From the NCBI GenBank assembly GCA_903940375.1, contig CAJAKT010000384.1, forward strand, positions 1 through 5,990: DNA of 5,990 bases, given 5' to 3'. The notes under the pieces are model-generated. The model searched no databases, was not told where the DNA came from, and saw only the letters and a program-made list of their open reading frames with translations. This document shows positions 1 to 5,348 of the stretch, in pieces. The DNA is from an uncultured bacterium (GTDB taxonomy: Bacteria; Actinomycetota; Actinomycetes; S36-B12). Position numbers and translations under genes: made by a program. Within the stretch, counting starts at the first letter, position 1; each line of letters begins with the position of its first letter.

Positions 1-1
1 G

Positions 2-661
2 AACAAGGTCGACCTCGCCTGGACGGTTCCGGCGAATGACGGTGGCTGGGTCGTGACCGGGTACGCCATCGAGGTGTCGGACGTGTCCGGCTCCACCGGC
101 TTCGCGCCGTTCGTGGCGAATCAGGCTGGCCTGTCCTACTCGGATACGGGTCTGGGTGACGGGGTGACCCGCTGGTACCGGGTGAATGCGATCAACGCGC
201 AGGGCACGGGCGGCAGCTACCTCGCGCTGAGCGGCACCACAGCGATCCCGGTCGTGCCGACTCCTGGTGGTGGCGGTTCGTTGTCTCCGGCAGTTGATTC
301 GGGCAGTGGATCGTCGGAGTCTGCGGTGGCGAAGGTGCCTGTGGTGGCTGCGCCGGTACGGCCGCAGGCGGCGACGTCGTTGATCCGCCAGACGGCGCGG
401 ATCAAGGCTCCGTCGAGCGGGCGGTTCGCAGTGGGCACTGACGTGGTGCTGGCGAAGAAGGCAGTGAAGACGAGCGCTGGCGTCACGGTCCGCTGGAGTC
501 GCGTCAAGGCGTCGAAGGGCATCTGCTCGGTGGCGACGGTGCGTGGCCGTGCGGTGGCGACGATGCTGAAGCCGGGCACGTGCACGGTGGTCGGCAAGGC
601 TGCCGCGCCGTCGAGTGCGTTCGCGTCGTTCCAGACGACCCGGACATATCGCGTCCGCTAG
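2..661 (+). CDS. C-terminal part of a fibronectin type III domain protein, probably secreted or cell-surface
   Basis: The frame is open from the first bases, so the true start lies upstream; 219 residues are visible. Residues about 1-84 read as one fibronectin type III domain: a VDLAW strand, a GGWVVTGYAIEVS strand, a WYRVNAINAQG strand and a terminal SGTTAIPVVP. A Gly/Ser/Pro/Ala-rich linker follows (about 85-125). A basic C-terminal beta-type domain (about 126-219) carries two cysteines, C175 and C194, in a spacing that could form a disulphide, as in Ig-like tails of actinobacterial extracellular proteins. No LPXTG motif or C-terminal membrane segment is present, so sortase anchoring is unlikely. 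The protein ends in a basic TYRVR. Export and a binding or scaffolding role are inferred from the domain type; the signal peptide and any catalytic domain would lie outside the window. The gene ends just before a strong hairpin. Confidence 0.8.
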   Translation, partial: NKVDLAWTVPANDGGWVVTGYAIEVSDVSGSTGFAPFVANQAGLSYSDTGLGDGVTRWYRVNAINAQGTGGSYLALSGTTAIPVVPTPGGGGSLSPAVDSGSGSSESAVAKVPVVAAPVRPQAATSLIRQTARIKAPSSGRFAVGTDVVLAKKAVKTSAGVTVRWSRVKASKGICSVATVRGRAVATMLKPGTCTVVGKAAAPSSAFASFQTTRTYRVR

Positions 662-675
662 CCGACAACTCGCTC

Positions 676-712
676 GATGGGCCCGTCTCCGCTGGGGGGA
701 GGCGGGCCCATC
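676..712 (+). terminator. Strong GC-rich hairpin after the FN3 gene, likely terminator
   Basis: A 15-bp stem pairs 676-690 (GATGGGCCCGTCTCC) with 698-712 (GGAGGCGGGCCCATC) around a 7-nt loop; the only imperfection is one G-T wobble (686/702). Three more pairs (672-674 with 713-715) can form around a bulged C. The hairpin begins 14 nt after the stop codon. No T tract follows, which is common for actinobacterial terminators. It isolates the FN3 gene from the regulator downstream. Confidence 0.75.
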
Positions 713-755
713 AGCTTGTGAGGGGCCGTCGCTCGCCGGTGGCACTGCCGTTGTG

Positions 756-783
756 TTGATCAATATAGACTAGATTCTATATT
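756..783 (+). promoter_or_regulatory. Candidate promoter of the solitary XRE regulator gene
   Basis: A -35-like TTGATC (756-761) is followed after 16 nt by a -10-like TATATT (778-783). The expected transcription start lies near 790, giving a leader of about 20 nt that contains the GGGAGG ribosome binding site (797-802). The AT-rich stretch stands out in GC-rich surroundings. The assignment is by motif only. Confidence 0.5.
762..783. promoter_or_regulatory. Palindromic operator candidate (8-bp perfect arms) over the promoter
   Basis: AATATAGA (762-769) and TCTATATT (776-783) are exact inverse complements separated by 6 nt (CTAGAT). The palindrome fills the space between the putative -35 and -10 and covers the -10 itself, so a bound dimer would block RNA polymerase. 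XRE-type antitoxins usually bind such dyads and repress their own genes, so autoregulation by the protein encoded at 811 is the simplest inference. Confidence 0.6.
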
Positions 784-810
784 TCGAGCTCGACCTGGGA
801 GGTGTCTCAG

Positions 811-1146
811 ATGAAGCAGCAGAAGCGGCCTGAGCCTGCGCAGGCACGCGGGTGGTCGGAGGTCAGGGATTCCCGTCGGCCCCGCGAGGAACGGGTCGCC
901 GCGTACCGCGAGCAGTTCCTTGACGAGGTTCGCTCGTACAGCCTGCGGGAGGTGCGCGAGGAGGCCGGACTCACGCAGGTCCAGTTGGCCGAGCGCATGA
1001 ACGTCACGCAACCCTCGGTATCCGCACTCGAGCGAGGCGAGATGGATAGAGCGGGATTGGTGACCATCAAGGCCTATGTCGAGGCGCTCGGGGGCACGGT
1101 GCAGATCGTGGCCCAGTTCGGCGATCAGCACTTCGTCATCGGCTGA
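811..1146 (+). CDS. Solitary XRE-family helix-turn-helix protein, antitoxin-like
   Basis: This 111-residue protein is likely a DNA-binding transcriptional regulator of the antitoxin type. The ATG at 811 is preferred over an in-frame GTG at 802 because GGGAGG (797-802) sits 8 nt before the ATG and overlaps the GTG. The N-terminal half (about 1-44) is charged and probably helical. An XRE/Cro-C1 helix-turn-helix covers about residues 45-78, with the hallmarks GLTQ, QLAERM and VSALERGE. The C-terminal part has the ALGG turn (92-95) and a short beta-like tail, as in HigA-type antitoxins. It resembles the antitoxin at 1672-2013 along its length (LTQ..., AE.M, VS..E.G, ALGG, A.F), so the two are probably paralogues. 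No toxin gene adjoins it: upstream are a terminator and the FN3 gene, downstream 157 nt without a credible gene. It may be an orphan antitoxin or a stand-alone regulator. Confidence 0.85.
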   Translation: MKQQKRPEPAQARGWSEVRDSRRPREERVAAYREQFLDEVRSYSLREVREEAGLTQVQLAERMNVTQPSVSALERGEMDRAGLVTIKAYVEALGGTVQIVAQFGDQHFVIG

Positions 1147-1252
1147 CCGAACCGACTGCAGCGGGCGGCGATCGGTGGTCACCCGTCCACAGGTGGGTGT
1201 GCACGACGCTTCAGCTGGTGCTGCGGACCTAGCGTCACGGTGCGACCCGTCG

Positions 1253-1281
1253 TTGACTGGCGGGGATCCGCACTTTAGTAT
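1253..1281 (+). promoter_or_regulatory. Candidate promoter of the toxin-antitoxin operon
   Basis: A near-consensus -35 TTGACT (1253-1258) lies 17 nt before a -10-like TAGTAT (1276-1281). Transcription would start near 1288, leaving a short leader containing GGGGGA (1293-1298), 5 nt before the ATG at 1304. The match in sequence and spacing is the best sigma-70-type promoter seen in the window. Confidence 0.65.
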
Positions 1282-1289
1282 TAACTAAA
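1274..1289. promoter_or_regulatory. Palindromic operator candidate over the toxin-antitoxin -10 box
   Basis: TTTAGT (1274-1279) and ACTAAA (1284-1289) are exact inverse complements with a 4-nt spacer (ATTA). They overlap the -10 box and the likely start point. Antitoxins of this class usually repress their own operon from such a site. The sequence differs from the palindrome at 762-783, which suggests the two XRE proteins recognise different operators. Confidence 0.55.
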
Positions 1290-1303
1290 CACGGGGGACC
1301 GTT

Positions 1304-1672
1304 ATGTGGACTGTCCTGTTGACCTTGGAAGTGAAGGAGTGGCTCGATGACCTCGCCGAGCACGACTCCATCTCGCACCGCCTTGTCGTGCAGGCGGTCG
1401 ATGTGCTCGCCGACGAAGGCCCAGCTCTGGGCCGCCCGCTCGTGGATCGCGTCAAGGGCTCGCGACTCCACAATCTCAAGGAGCTCCGGCCCGGCTCAAC
1501 GGGGCGGACGGAGATTCGGATCCTCTTCGCTTTCGATCCGTGGCGACGGGCGGTCCTCCTGGTGGCCGGTGACAAGGCCGGGTCCTGGTCGCAGTGGTAC
1601 CGACGTGAAGTGCCCAGGGCGGAACGACTGTTCCTCGAATTCTGCGACAGTGAGATGGACGGAGGATCGTGA
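1304..1672 (+). CDS. Type II toxin, RelE/ParE superfamily, HigB (Gp49-like) type
   Basis: This 122-residue protein matches the Gp49-like/HigB branch of the RelE superfamily, whose characterised members are ribosome-dependent mRNA endonucleases. Visible marks are an N-terminal beta strand (WTVLLTLEV), two helices (about 10-38), the GPALGRPLVDRVKGSR segment (39-54), a NLKELRPG strand (57-64), and the core R-x-EIRILFAFDP strand pair (68-79) followed by AVLLVAGDKAGSW...WY (83-99). The basic residues R62, R72, R81, R82 and K91 are the kind that contact RNA in this family; which are catalytic cannot be read from sequence. The length is normal (about 110-125) and there is no frame break, so the toxin is probably intact. 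Start: ATG at 1304, 5 nt after GGGGGA. The stop overlaps the antitoxin start by one base, the toxin-first order typical of higBA. A ParE-like gyrase activity is less likely. Confidence 0.87.
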   Translation: MWTVLLTLEVKEWLDDLAEHDSISHRLVVQAVDVLADEGPALGRPLVDRVKGSRLHNLKELRPGSTGRTEIRILFAFDPWRRAVLLVAGDKAGSWSQWYRREVPRAERLFLEFCDSEMDGGS

Positions 1673-2013
1673 TGGCTCGCAAGGCTGAGACGCCGCTGAC
1701 TCCCGACGGTCTCGTCAACTGGGCTGATATCCGCGACGAGCACATTGAACGCATCGGGAGCGAGGAGTTCGCCGCTGGCAAGACCGCACTGCTAGAGCGG
1801 GTCCGAGCCGCACGGCTGCAGGAGCTGCGCCGGGGCAGGGGCTTGACCCAGAAGCAGGTCGCCGAACTGATGGGCATCACCGTCGGGCGGGTTAGCCAGA
1901 TCGAGTCGGGCCAGGTCTCGGGAATCGATGTGGTGGATCGGTACGTGCGCGCCCTCGGCGGTGTGGCAGAGGTGACCGCAGTCTTCGATGGGATGCGCGT
2001 CCGGATCTGCTGA
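1672..2013 (+). CDS. XRE-family antitoxin of the HigA type
   Basis: This 113-residue partner should neutralise the toxin encoded just upstream and repress the operon. The ATG at 1672 shares its A with the toxin's TGA stop, so translation is probably coupled; GGAGGA (1661-1666) is 5 nt upstream, which favours this ATG over the GTG at 1669. An acidic/basic N-terminal helical region (about 14-47) precedes an XRE helix-turn-helix (about 48-80) with RGLTQKQVAELMGIT and RVSQIESG. The YVRALGG segment and a short beta tail (AVFDGMRVRIC) complete the family pattern. The antitoxin gene comes second, as in higBA and unlike relBE. No further gene of the operon follows with confidence. Confidence 0.88.
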   Translation: MARKAETPLTPDGLVNWADIRDEHIERIGSEEFAAGKTALLERVRAARLQELRRGRGLTQKQVAELMGITVGRVSQIESGQVSGIDVVDRYVRALGGVAEVTAVFDGMRVRIC

Positions 2014-2027
2014 CGATGGCTGAGCCT

Positions 2028-2094
2028 GTTTCCGAAACCAGGTTTACTATCATGCAAGATGCTATTTCGGTTGCTAGTAATAGCCTTTCGGTTT
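2028..2094. repeat. AT-rich patch with overlapping palindromes and a direct repeat
   Basis: Directly after the antitoxin gene the base composition drops in GC. GTTTC-C-GAAAC (2028-2038) overlaps AAACC-A-GGTTT (2035-2045). Further on, GCTATT (2061-2066) and AATAGC (2079-2084) form an inverted repeat, and TTTCGGTT occurs twice (2065-2072 and 2086-2093), offset by 21 bp or two helical turns. This density suggests a protein-binding site or a small recombination or transfer scar, but no partner is identified. The rest of 2014-2241 holds hairpins and no credible gene. Confidence 0.5.
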
Positions 2095-2173
2095 GGCCAC
2101 GCTGGTCCGGCACCGCGGTCAGCTGCCCGGGCCACCGACCAGACGCCGCTTCTCGTCGTCAGCAGATCGGGTG

Positions 2174-2200
2174 TCAGCGTGTCCGGCGTACCGTCGCTGA
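2174..2200. repeat. Small hairpin in the convergent intergenic region
   Basis: TCAGCG (2174-2179) pairs perfectly with CGCTGA (2195-2200) around a 15-nt loop. It abuts the hairpin at 2200-2224 and may contribute to ending transcription arriving from either side. The loop is large, so the structure alone is weak evidence. Confidence 0.3.
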
Positions 2201-2224
2201 GCCCGGGCGACCTGCTCGCCGGCT
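2200..2224 (-). terminator. Possible terminator of the regulator-transporter operon
   Basis: AGCC (2200-2203) plus GGCGA (2206-2210) pair with TCGCC (2216-2220) plus GGCT (2221-2224) around a 5-nt loop, giving 9 bp with a 2-nt bulge. On the minus strand it starts about 17 nt after the transporter stop codon (2242), where a terminator is expected. There is no U tract. Confidence 0.4.
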
Positions 2225-2241
2225 GGTAGAGCCTGTGACGT

Positions 2242-2931
2242 CTACCCGCCCGACGACAGCGCGTACGTCGGCTCGCGGCGCTTGACCGCTGCGATCACCC
2301 GGTACGTGATCGGCAGCAGCACGACCTCGAGCAGGGTCTTGTAGACGTAGCCGACGAGCACGTAGTTCCAGAACTCGGAGCCGGTGATGATGCCGTAGAA
2401 CGCGATGGTGCAGAAGACGAGCGTGTCGGCGAACTCGCCGACGGCAGTGGAGCCGATCAGGCGCAGCCACAGGGCCTTCTCCTTGGTGCGCTCCTTGATC
2501 TTGACCAGCACGTAGGCATTGAGCAGTTGGCCGACGAGGAAGCCGCAGACACTGGCGAGCACGATGCGCGGGACGAAGCCGAGAACTGCTTCGTACGCCT
2601 CCTGATTGGGCCAGTCGGCCGCGGGCGGCGACAGTTGCACGAGCCAGAACGTGATGGCGGCGAGGATCGACATGGCGAAGCCCAGCAGGATCGCCTTGCG
2701 GGCGGCCTTGAGCCCGTAGACCTCGCTGAGGACGTCGCCGACGATGTATGTCAGTGGGAAGAGGAAGGCGCCGCCGTCGGTGATGATCGGCCCGAAGGCG
2801 ATGAGCTTTACGGCGCCGATGTTCGAGATCAGGAGGAGGCCGACGAACGAGGCGACGACGACGGGGTAGACGCCGGCGCCCGTCATCGCGAAGTGGACGC
2901 GCTCGCGATCAGCGTCCGGGGGAGACGTCAC
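2242..2931 (-). CDS. yhhQ: Queuosine precursor transporter, YhhQ/QPTR (DUF165) family
   Basis: This 229-residue inner-membrane protein should import a queuosine precursor (preQ0/preQ1 in characterised YhhQ), feeding the modified base queuosine at the wobble position of GUN-anticodon tRNAs. About six hydrophobic helices are visible, for example residues 21-46, 57-69, 80-100, 119-144, 163-183 and 188-216. Family signatures are the DGGAFLFPLTYIVGDVLSE segment (52-70), the IGSTAVGEFADTLVF segment (159-173) and the KTLLEVVLLPITYRVI segment (198-213). The charged N-terminus (1-15) and basic C-terminus (KRRE) are short and likely cytoplasmic. The GTG start at 2931 shares one base with the TAG stop of the response regulator gene, and an AGGA lies about 9 nt before it, so coupled translation is likely. 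An ATG at codon 16 is an alternative start but lacks a clear ribosome binding site. Confidence 0.9.
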   Translation of the reverse strand: MTSPPDADRERVHFAMTGAGVYPVVVASFVGLLLISNIGAVKLIAFGPIITDGGAFLFPLTYIVGDVLSEVYGLKAARKAILLGFAMSILAAITFWLVQLSPPAADWPNQEAYEAVLGFVPRIVLASVCGFLVGQLLNAYVLVKIKERTKEKALWLRLIGSTAVGEFADTLVFCTIAFYGIITGSEFWNYVLVGYVYKTLLEVVLLPITYRVIAAVKRREPTYALSSGG

Positions 2932-3608
2932 TAGACCAGTCCTACCTGCACCGCGCGGTAGGCAATCTCCGAGCGTCTCTTCGCTCCGATCTTCTGCATG
3001 GCGTTGTGCAGGTGGAACTTAACGGTGCTCTCGCTGATGAACAACTCGGCGGCCACCTGCTTGTTCGACATGCCGCGGGCCACCAGGCGCACGACCTCGC
3101 GCTCACGGTCGGAGAACGTCGCGGTGAGCGGCATCTGCCCGCCGAAGCTACGGGCGACGACGGCTGCGACCTCGGAGCTGAAGGCGCTATCACCGTGGTC
3201 GACGGCGAGCACGATGCGACCGAGCTCATCGGGCGTGCAGCTCTTCAGGGCGTAACCCGCCGCCCCTCGGCGCAGGGCCTCGAGCACGATGAACTCCGAC
3301 ACTGCTGAGGTCAGGACCATCACGCGGACGTTGCGGTACTGGGTGGCGATGTCCTGCAGGAGGCCCAGGCCCATCGAGGTGTCGTCCTCGAGGTCGACGT
3401 CGACGATCACCATGTCCGGCTCGAGGCTGGCGATCTGGTCCATCGCAGTGGCGGCATCGCCCGATTCGGAGATGACGGCGATGCCGGGCCGGCGCTCGAG
3501 GACGGTGCGGACACCGGCGCGGTAGATCACATTGGAGTCGACCAGGGCGACGCGGACCTTCGCATTGGGGGCCCGGTACGAGCGGGGCAGAGAGAGTCGC
3601 GCGCTCAT
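2931..3608 (-). CDS. LuxR/NarL-family two-component response regulator
   Basis: This 225-residue cytoplasmic transcription factor has a receiver domain (about 18-135) and a LuxR-type helix-turn-helix (about 163-225). The phospho-acceptor is D70 (MVIVDVDL), with T100 (VMVLT) and K122 (YALKS) in the usual conserved places. The acidic pair normally reading DD is D24-S25 here, so the second acidic residue, a direct Mg ligand in CheY, is missing. The output domain is canonical: FSDREREVVRLVARG, SNKQVAAELFIS and TVKFHLHNAMQKIGAKRR. Start: ATG at 3608 with AGGGAG (3613-3618) 4 nt upstream; a 17-residue basic tail precedes the receiver. It is divergent from the aldehyde dehydrogenase gene (182 nt apart) and overlaps the transporter gene by one base. 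No histidine kinase is in the window, so the signal is unknown. Confidence 0.9.
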   Translation of the reverse strand: MSARLSLPRSYRAPNAKVRVALVDSNVIYRAGVRTVLERRPGIAVISESGDAATAMDQIASLEPDMVIVDVDLEDDTSMGLGLLQDIATQYRNVRVMVLTSAVSEFIVLEALRRGAAGYALKSCTPDELGRIVLAVDHGDSAFSSEVAAVVARSFGGQMPLTATFSDREREVVRLVARGMSNKQVAAELFISESTVKFHLHNAMQKIGAKRRSEIAYRAVQVGLV

Positions 3609-3626
3609 GAGACTCCCTTCGCCGGC

Positions 3627-3663
3627 GGCTGCCCACCCTAGCCGAATGGACAGGGTGGCAGCC
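3627..3663. promoter_or_regulatory. Long inverted repeat in the divergent intergenic region
   Basis: GGCTGCCCACCCT (3627-3639) pairs with AGGGTGGCAGCC (3652-3663): 12 bp with one bulged C and a 12-nt loop. It lies 19-55 bp upstream of the response regulator start, so it would be in that gene's leader or promoter. It could be an operator or a leader hairpin. Confidence 0.5.
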
Positions 3664-3681
3664 GAACTTTCGGACAGTGTG
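3640..3681. repeat. Imperfect direct repeat upstream of both divergent genes
   Basis: AGCCGAA occurs at 3640-3646 and 3660-3666, exactly 20 bp apart. Each copy is followed by GGACAG (3648-3653 and 3672-3677) and then by a GTG, the second copy having four extra bases between the two words. Repeats on one face of the helix suggest paired binding sites for a regulator. Confidence 0.45.
3660..3675. promoter_or_regulatory. NarL-like dyad, candidate response regulator binding site
   Basis: CCGAA-CT-TTCGG (3662-3673) is a perfect 5-2-5 palindrome. Extended outwards it gives heptamers AGCCGAA and GTCCGAA (read inward) that agree at five of seven positions with a 2-nt spacer, the 7-2-7 geometry known for NarL-type regulators. 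The divergently encoded regulator is the obvious candidate ligand, but this is inference. Confidence 0.35.
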
Positions 3682-3698
3682 TGACTAGTCCACCCCCA

Positions 3699-3728
3699 TG
3701 AGGGCAGACAGGACTGTGATCTGCCTCA
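3699..3728. promoter_or_regulatory. Inverted repeat upstream of the aldehyde dehydrogenase gene
   Basis: TGAGGGCAGA (3699-3708) pairs with TCTGCCTCA (3720-3728): 9 bp with one bulged G and an 11-nt loop. The loop side holds a second small dyad, ACAG-GA-CTGT (3708-3717). The element ends 62 bp before the dehydrogenase ATG, a suitable place for an operator or activator site. No convincing -35/-10 pair was found for either divergent gene. Confidence 0.45.
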
Positions 3729-3790
3729 TACGTTCCGCACAAAGTTCCACCAGTACCTGAAACCATCCCCGATTCCGATCAAGGAGTGCC

Positions 3791-5314
3791 ATGACTGTTT
3801 ACGCAGCACCCGGCCAGCCGGGCAGTGCGATGACCTACAAGTCCCGCTATGACCACTGGATCGGCGGCCAGTACGTGGCGCCGTCGTCGGGCCAGTACTT
3901 CGAGAACATCACCCCCGTCACCGGCCAGGTCTTCTGCGAGGTCGCTCGCGGCAACGCCGCCGACGTCGAACTCGCGCTGGACGCGGCCCATGCCGCGGCA
4001 CCGTCGTGGGGTCACACGACCGTCACGGAGCGGTCCAACATCCTGCTCAAGATCGCTGATGTGATGGAGGCCAACCTCACCGCCATCGCGGTTGCGGAGA
4101 CGTGGGAGAACGGCAAGCCGATCCGCGAGACGCTCGTCGCCGACATTCCGCTGGCGATCGACCACTTCCGCTACTTCGCAGGCGCCCTGCGCGCCCAGGA
4201 GGGCACCCTTGGGCAGATCAGCGACGACACCGTCGCGTACCACTTCCACGAGCCGCTCGGCGTCGTTGCGCAGATCATCCCGTGGAACTTCCCGATCCTG
4301 ATGGCCGTATGGAAGCTGGCACCGGCCCTCGCCGCCGGCAACTGCGTCGTCCTCAAGCCGGCCGAGCAGACTCCTGTCTCGATCCACTTCTGGATGTCAC
4401 TGATCGCCGACCTGCTGCCCCCGGGCGTGCTCAACATCGTCAATGGCTTCGGCGTTGAGGCAGGCAAGCCGCTCGCATCGTCGCGTCGCGTGGCCAAGGT
4501 CGCGTTCACCGGTGAGACCACCACGGGCCGCCTGATCATGCAGTACGCGGCCGAGAACATCATCCCCGTCACGCTGGAGCTCGGTGGCAAGAGCGCGAAC
4601 ATCTTCTTCGAGGATGTTGCTCAGGCCGACGACGACTTCTACGACAAGGCGCTCGAGGGCTTCACGATGTTCGCGCTCAACCAGGGCGAGGTCTGCACCT
4701 GCCCGTCGCGTGCGCTCATCGAGTCGACCATCTACGACTCGTTCCTCGGCGACGCCGTGGCGCGTACGAAGAAGGTCGTCCAGGGCAACCCGCTCGACAT
4801 CAACACGATGATCGGCGCTCAGGCCAGCAGCGAGCAGCTCGAGAAAATCCTGTCCTACATCGACATCGGCAAGGCCGAGGGCGCCACGGTGCTCACCGGC
4901 GGCGAGCGTGTCGACCTGGGCGGCGACCTGTCGGGCGGCTTCTACTGCGCACCGACCGTCTTCGAGGGCAACAACGCGATGCGCATCTTCCAGGAGGAGA
5001 TCTTCGGACCGGTCGTCTCGGTCGCGAAGTTCACCGGCTTCGACGACGCCATCTCGATCGCGAACGACACCCTGTACGGCCTTGGTGCCGGTGTGTGGAG
5101 CCGCAACGGCAACACCGCCTACCGTGCTGGCCGCGCGATCCACGCGGGTCGTGTCTGGACCAACTGCTACCACGACTACTCGGCGCATGCCGCGTTCGGC
5201 GGGTACAAGCAGTCCGGCATCGGTCGTGAGACCCACCTGATGATGCTCGATCACTACCAGCAGACGAAGAACCTCCTCGTCTCGTACTCGGCCAAGAAGC
5301 TCGGCTTCTTCTAA
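3791..5314 (+). CDS. exaC: NAD-dependent (acet)aldehyde dehydrogenase, ExaC/AcoD/AldB type
   Basis: This 507-residue cytoplasmic enzyme oxidises acetaldehyde or related short aldehydes to the acid with NAD(P)+, a step in ethanol, acetoin or similar catabolism and in aldehyde detoxification. Length and sequence match the ExaC/AcoD/AldB branch throughout, including the N-terminal YAAPGQPGS, the unusual catalytic segment NQGEVCTCPSR and the ending LLVSYS.KKLGFF. Catalytic C302 is in that segment, the general base is E263 (LELGGK), the oxyanion Asn is N166 (PWNFP), and cofactor residues include K189 and E192 (LKPAEQTP), the FTGETTTG turn (239-246), and E403/F405 (EEIFGPV). The start is secure: AAGGAG (3781-3786) precedes the ATG by 4 nt. 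Its DUF779 partner follows after 34 nt without a terminator. Exact substrate is not decided by sequence; the branch favours acetaldehyde. The gene symbol follows the Pseudomonas family name. Confidence 0.93.
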   Translation: MTVYAAPGQPGSAMTYKSRYDHWIGGQYVAPSSGQYFENITPVTGQVFCEVARGNAADVELALDAAHAAAPSWGHTTVTERSNILLKIADVMEANLTAIAVAETWENGKPIRETLVADIPLAIDHFRYFAGALRAQEGTLGQISDDTVAYHFHEPLGVVAQIIPWNFPILMAVWKLAPALAAGNCVVLKPAEQTPVSIHFWMSLIADLLPPGVLNIVNGFGVEAGKPLASSRRVAKVAFTGETTTGRLIMQYAAENIIPVTLELGGKSANIFFEDVAQADDDFYDKALEGFTMFALNQGEVCTCPSRALIESTIYDSFLGDAVARTKKVVQGNPLDINTMIGAQASSEQLEKILSYIDIGKAEGATVLTGGERVDLGGDLSGGFYCAPTVFEGNNAMRIFQEEIFGPVVSVAKFTGFDDAISIANDTLYGLGAGVWSRNGNTAYRAGRAIHAGRVWTNCYHDYSAHAAFGGYKQSGIGRETHLMMLDHYQQTKNLLVSYSAKKLGFF

Positions 5315-5348
5315 ACCGGCCCAGCGGAATGAGCGTGCGGAGCCTAAA

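Noticed and set aside
1147..1252. Possible remnant toxin gene after the solitary XRE gene
   Set aside because: I looked in all frames for RelE/HigB motifs and saw none; only short weak dyads (for example CCAC-AG-GTGG near 1187-1196) are present.
1476..2135. A 219-codon minus-strand open frame across the toxin and antitoxin genes
   Set aside because: Low-complexity Arg/Ser/Pro-rich shadow of two convincing plus-strand genes.
2016..2285. An 89-codon open frame directly after the antitoxin gene
   Set aside because: The first codons fall in the AT-rich patch, the rest is arginine/serine-rich without recognisable features, the ribosome binding site is weak, and it runs into the transporter gene on the other strand.
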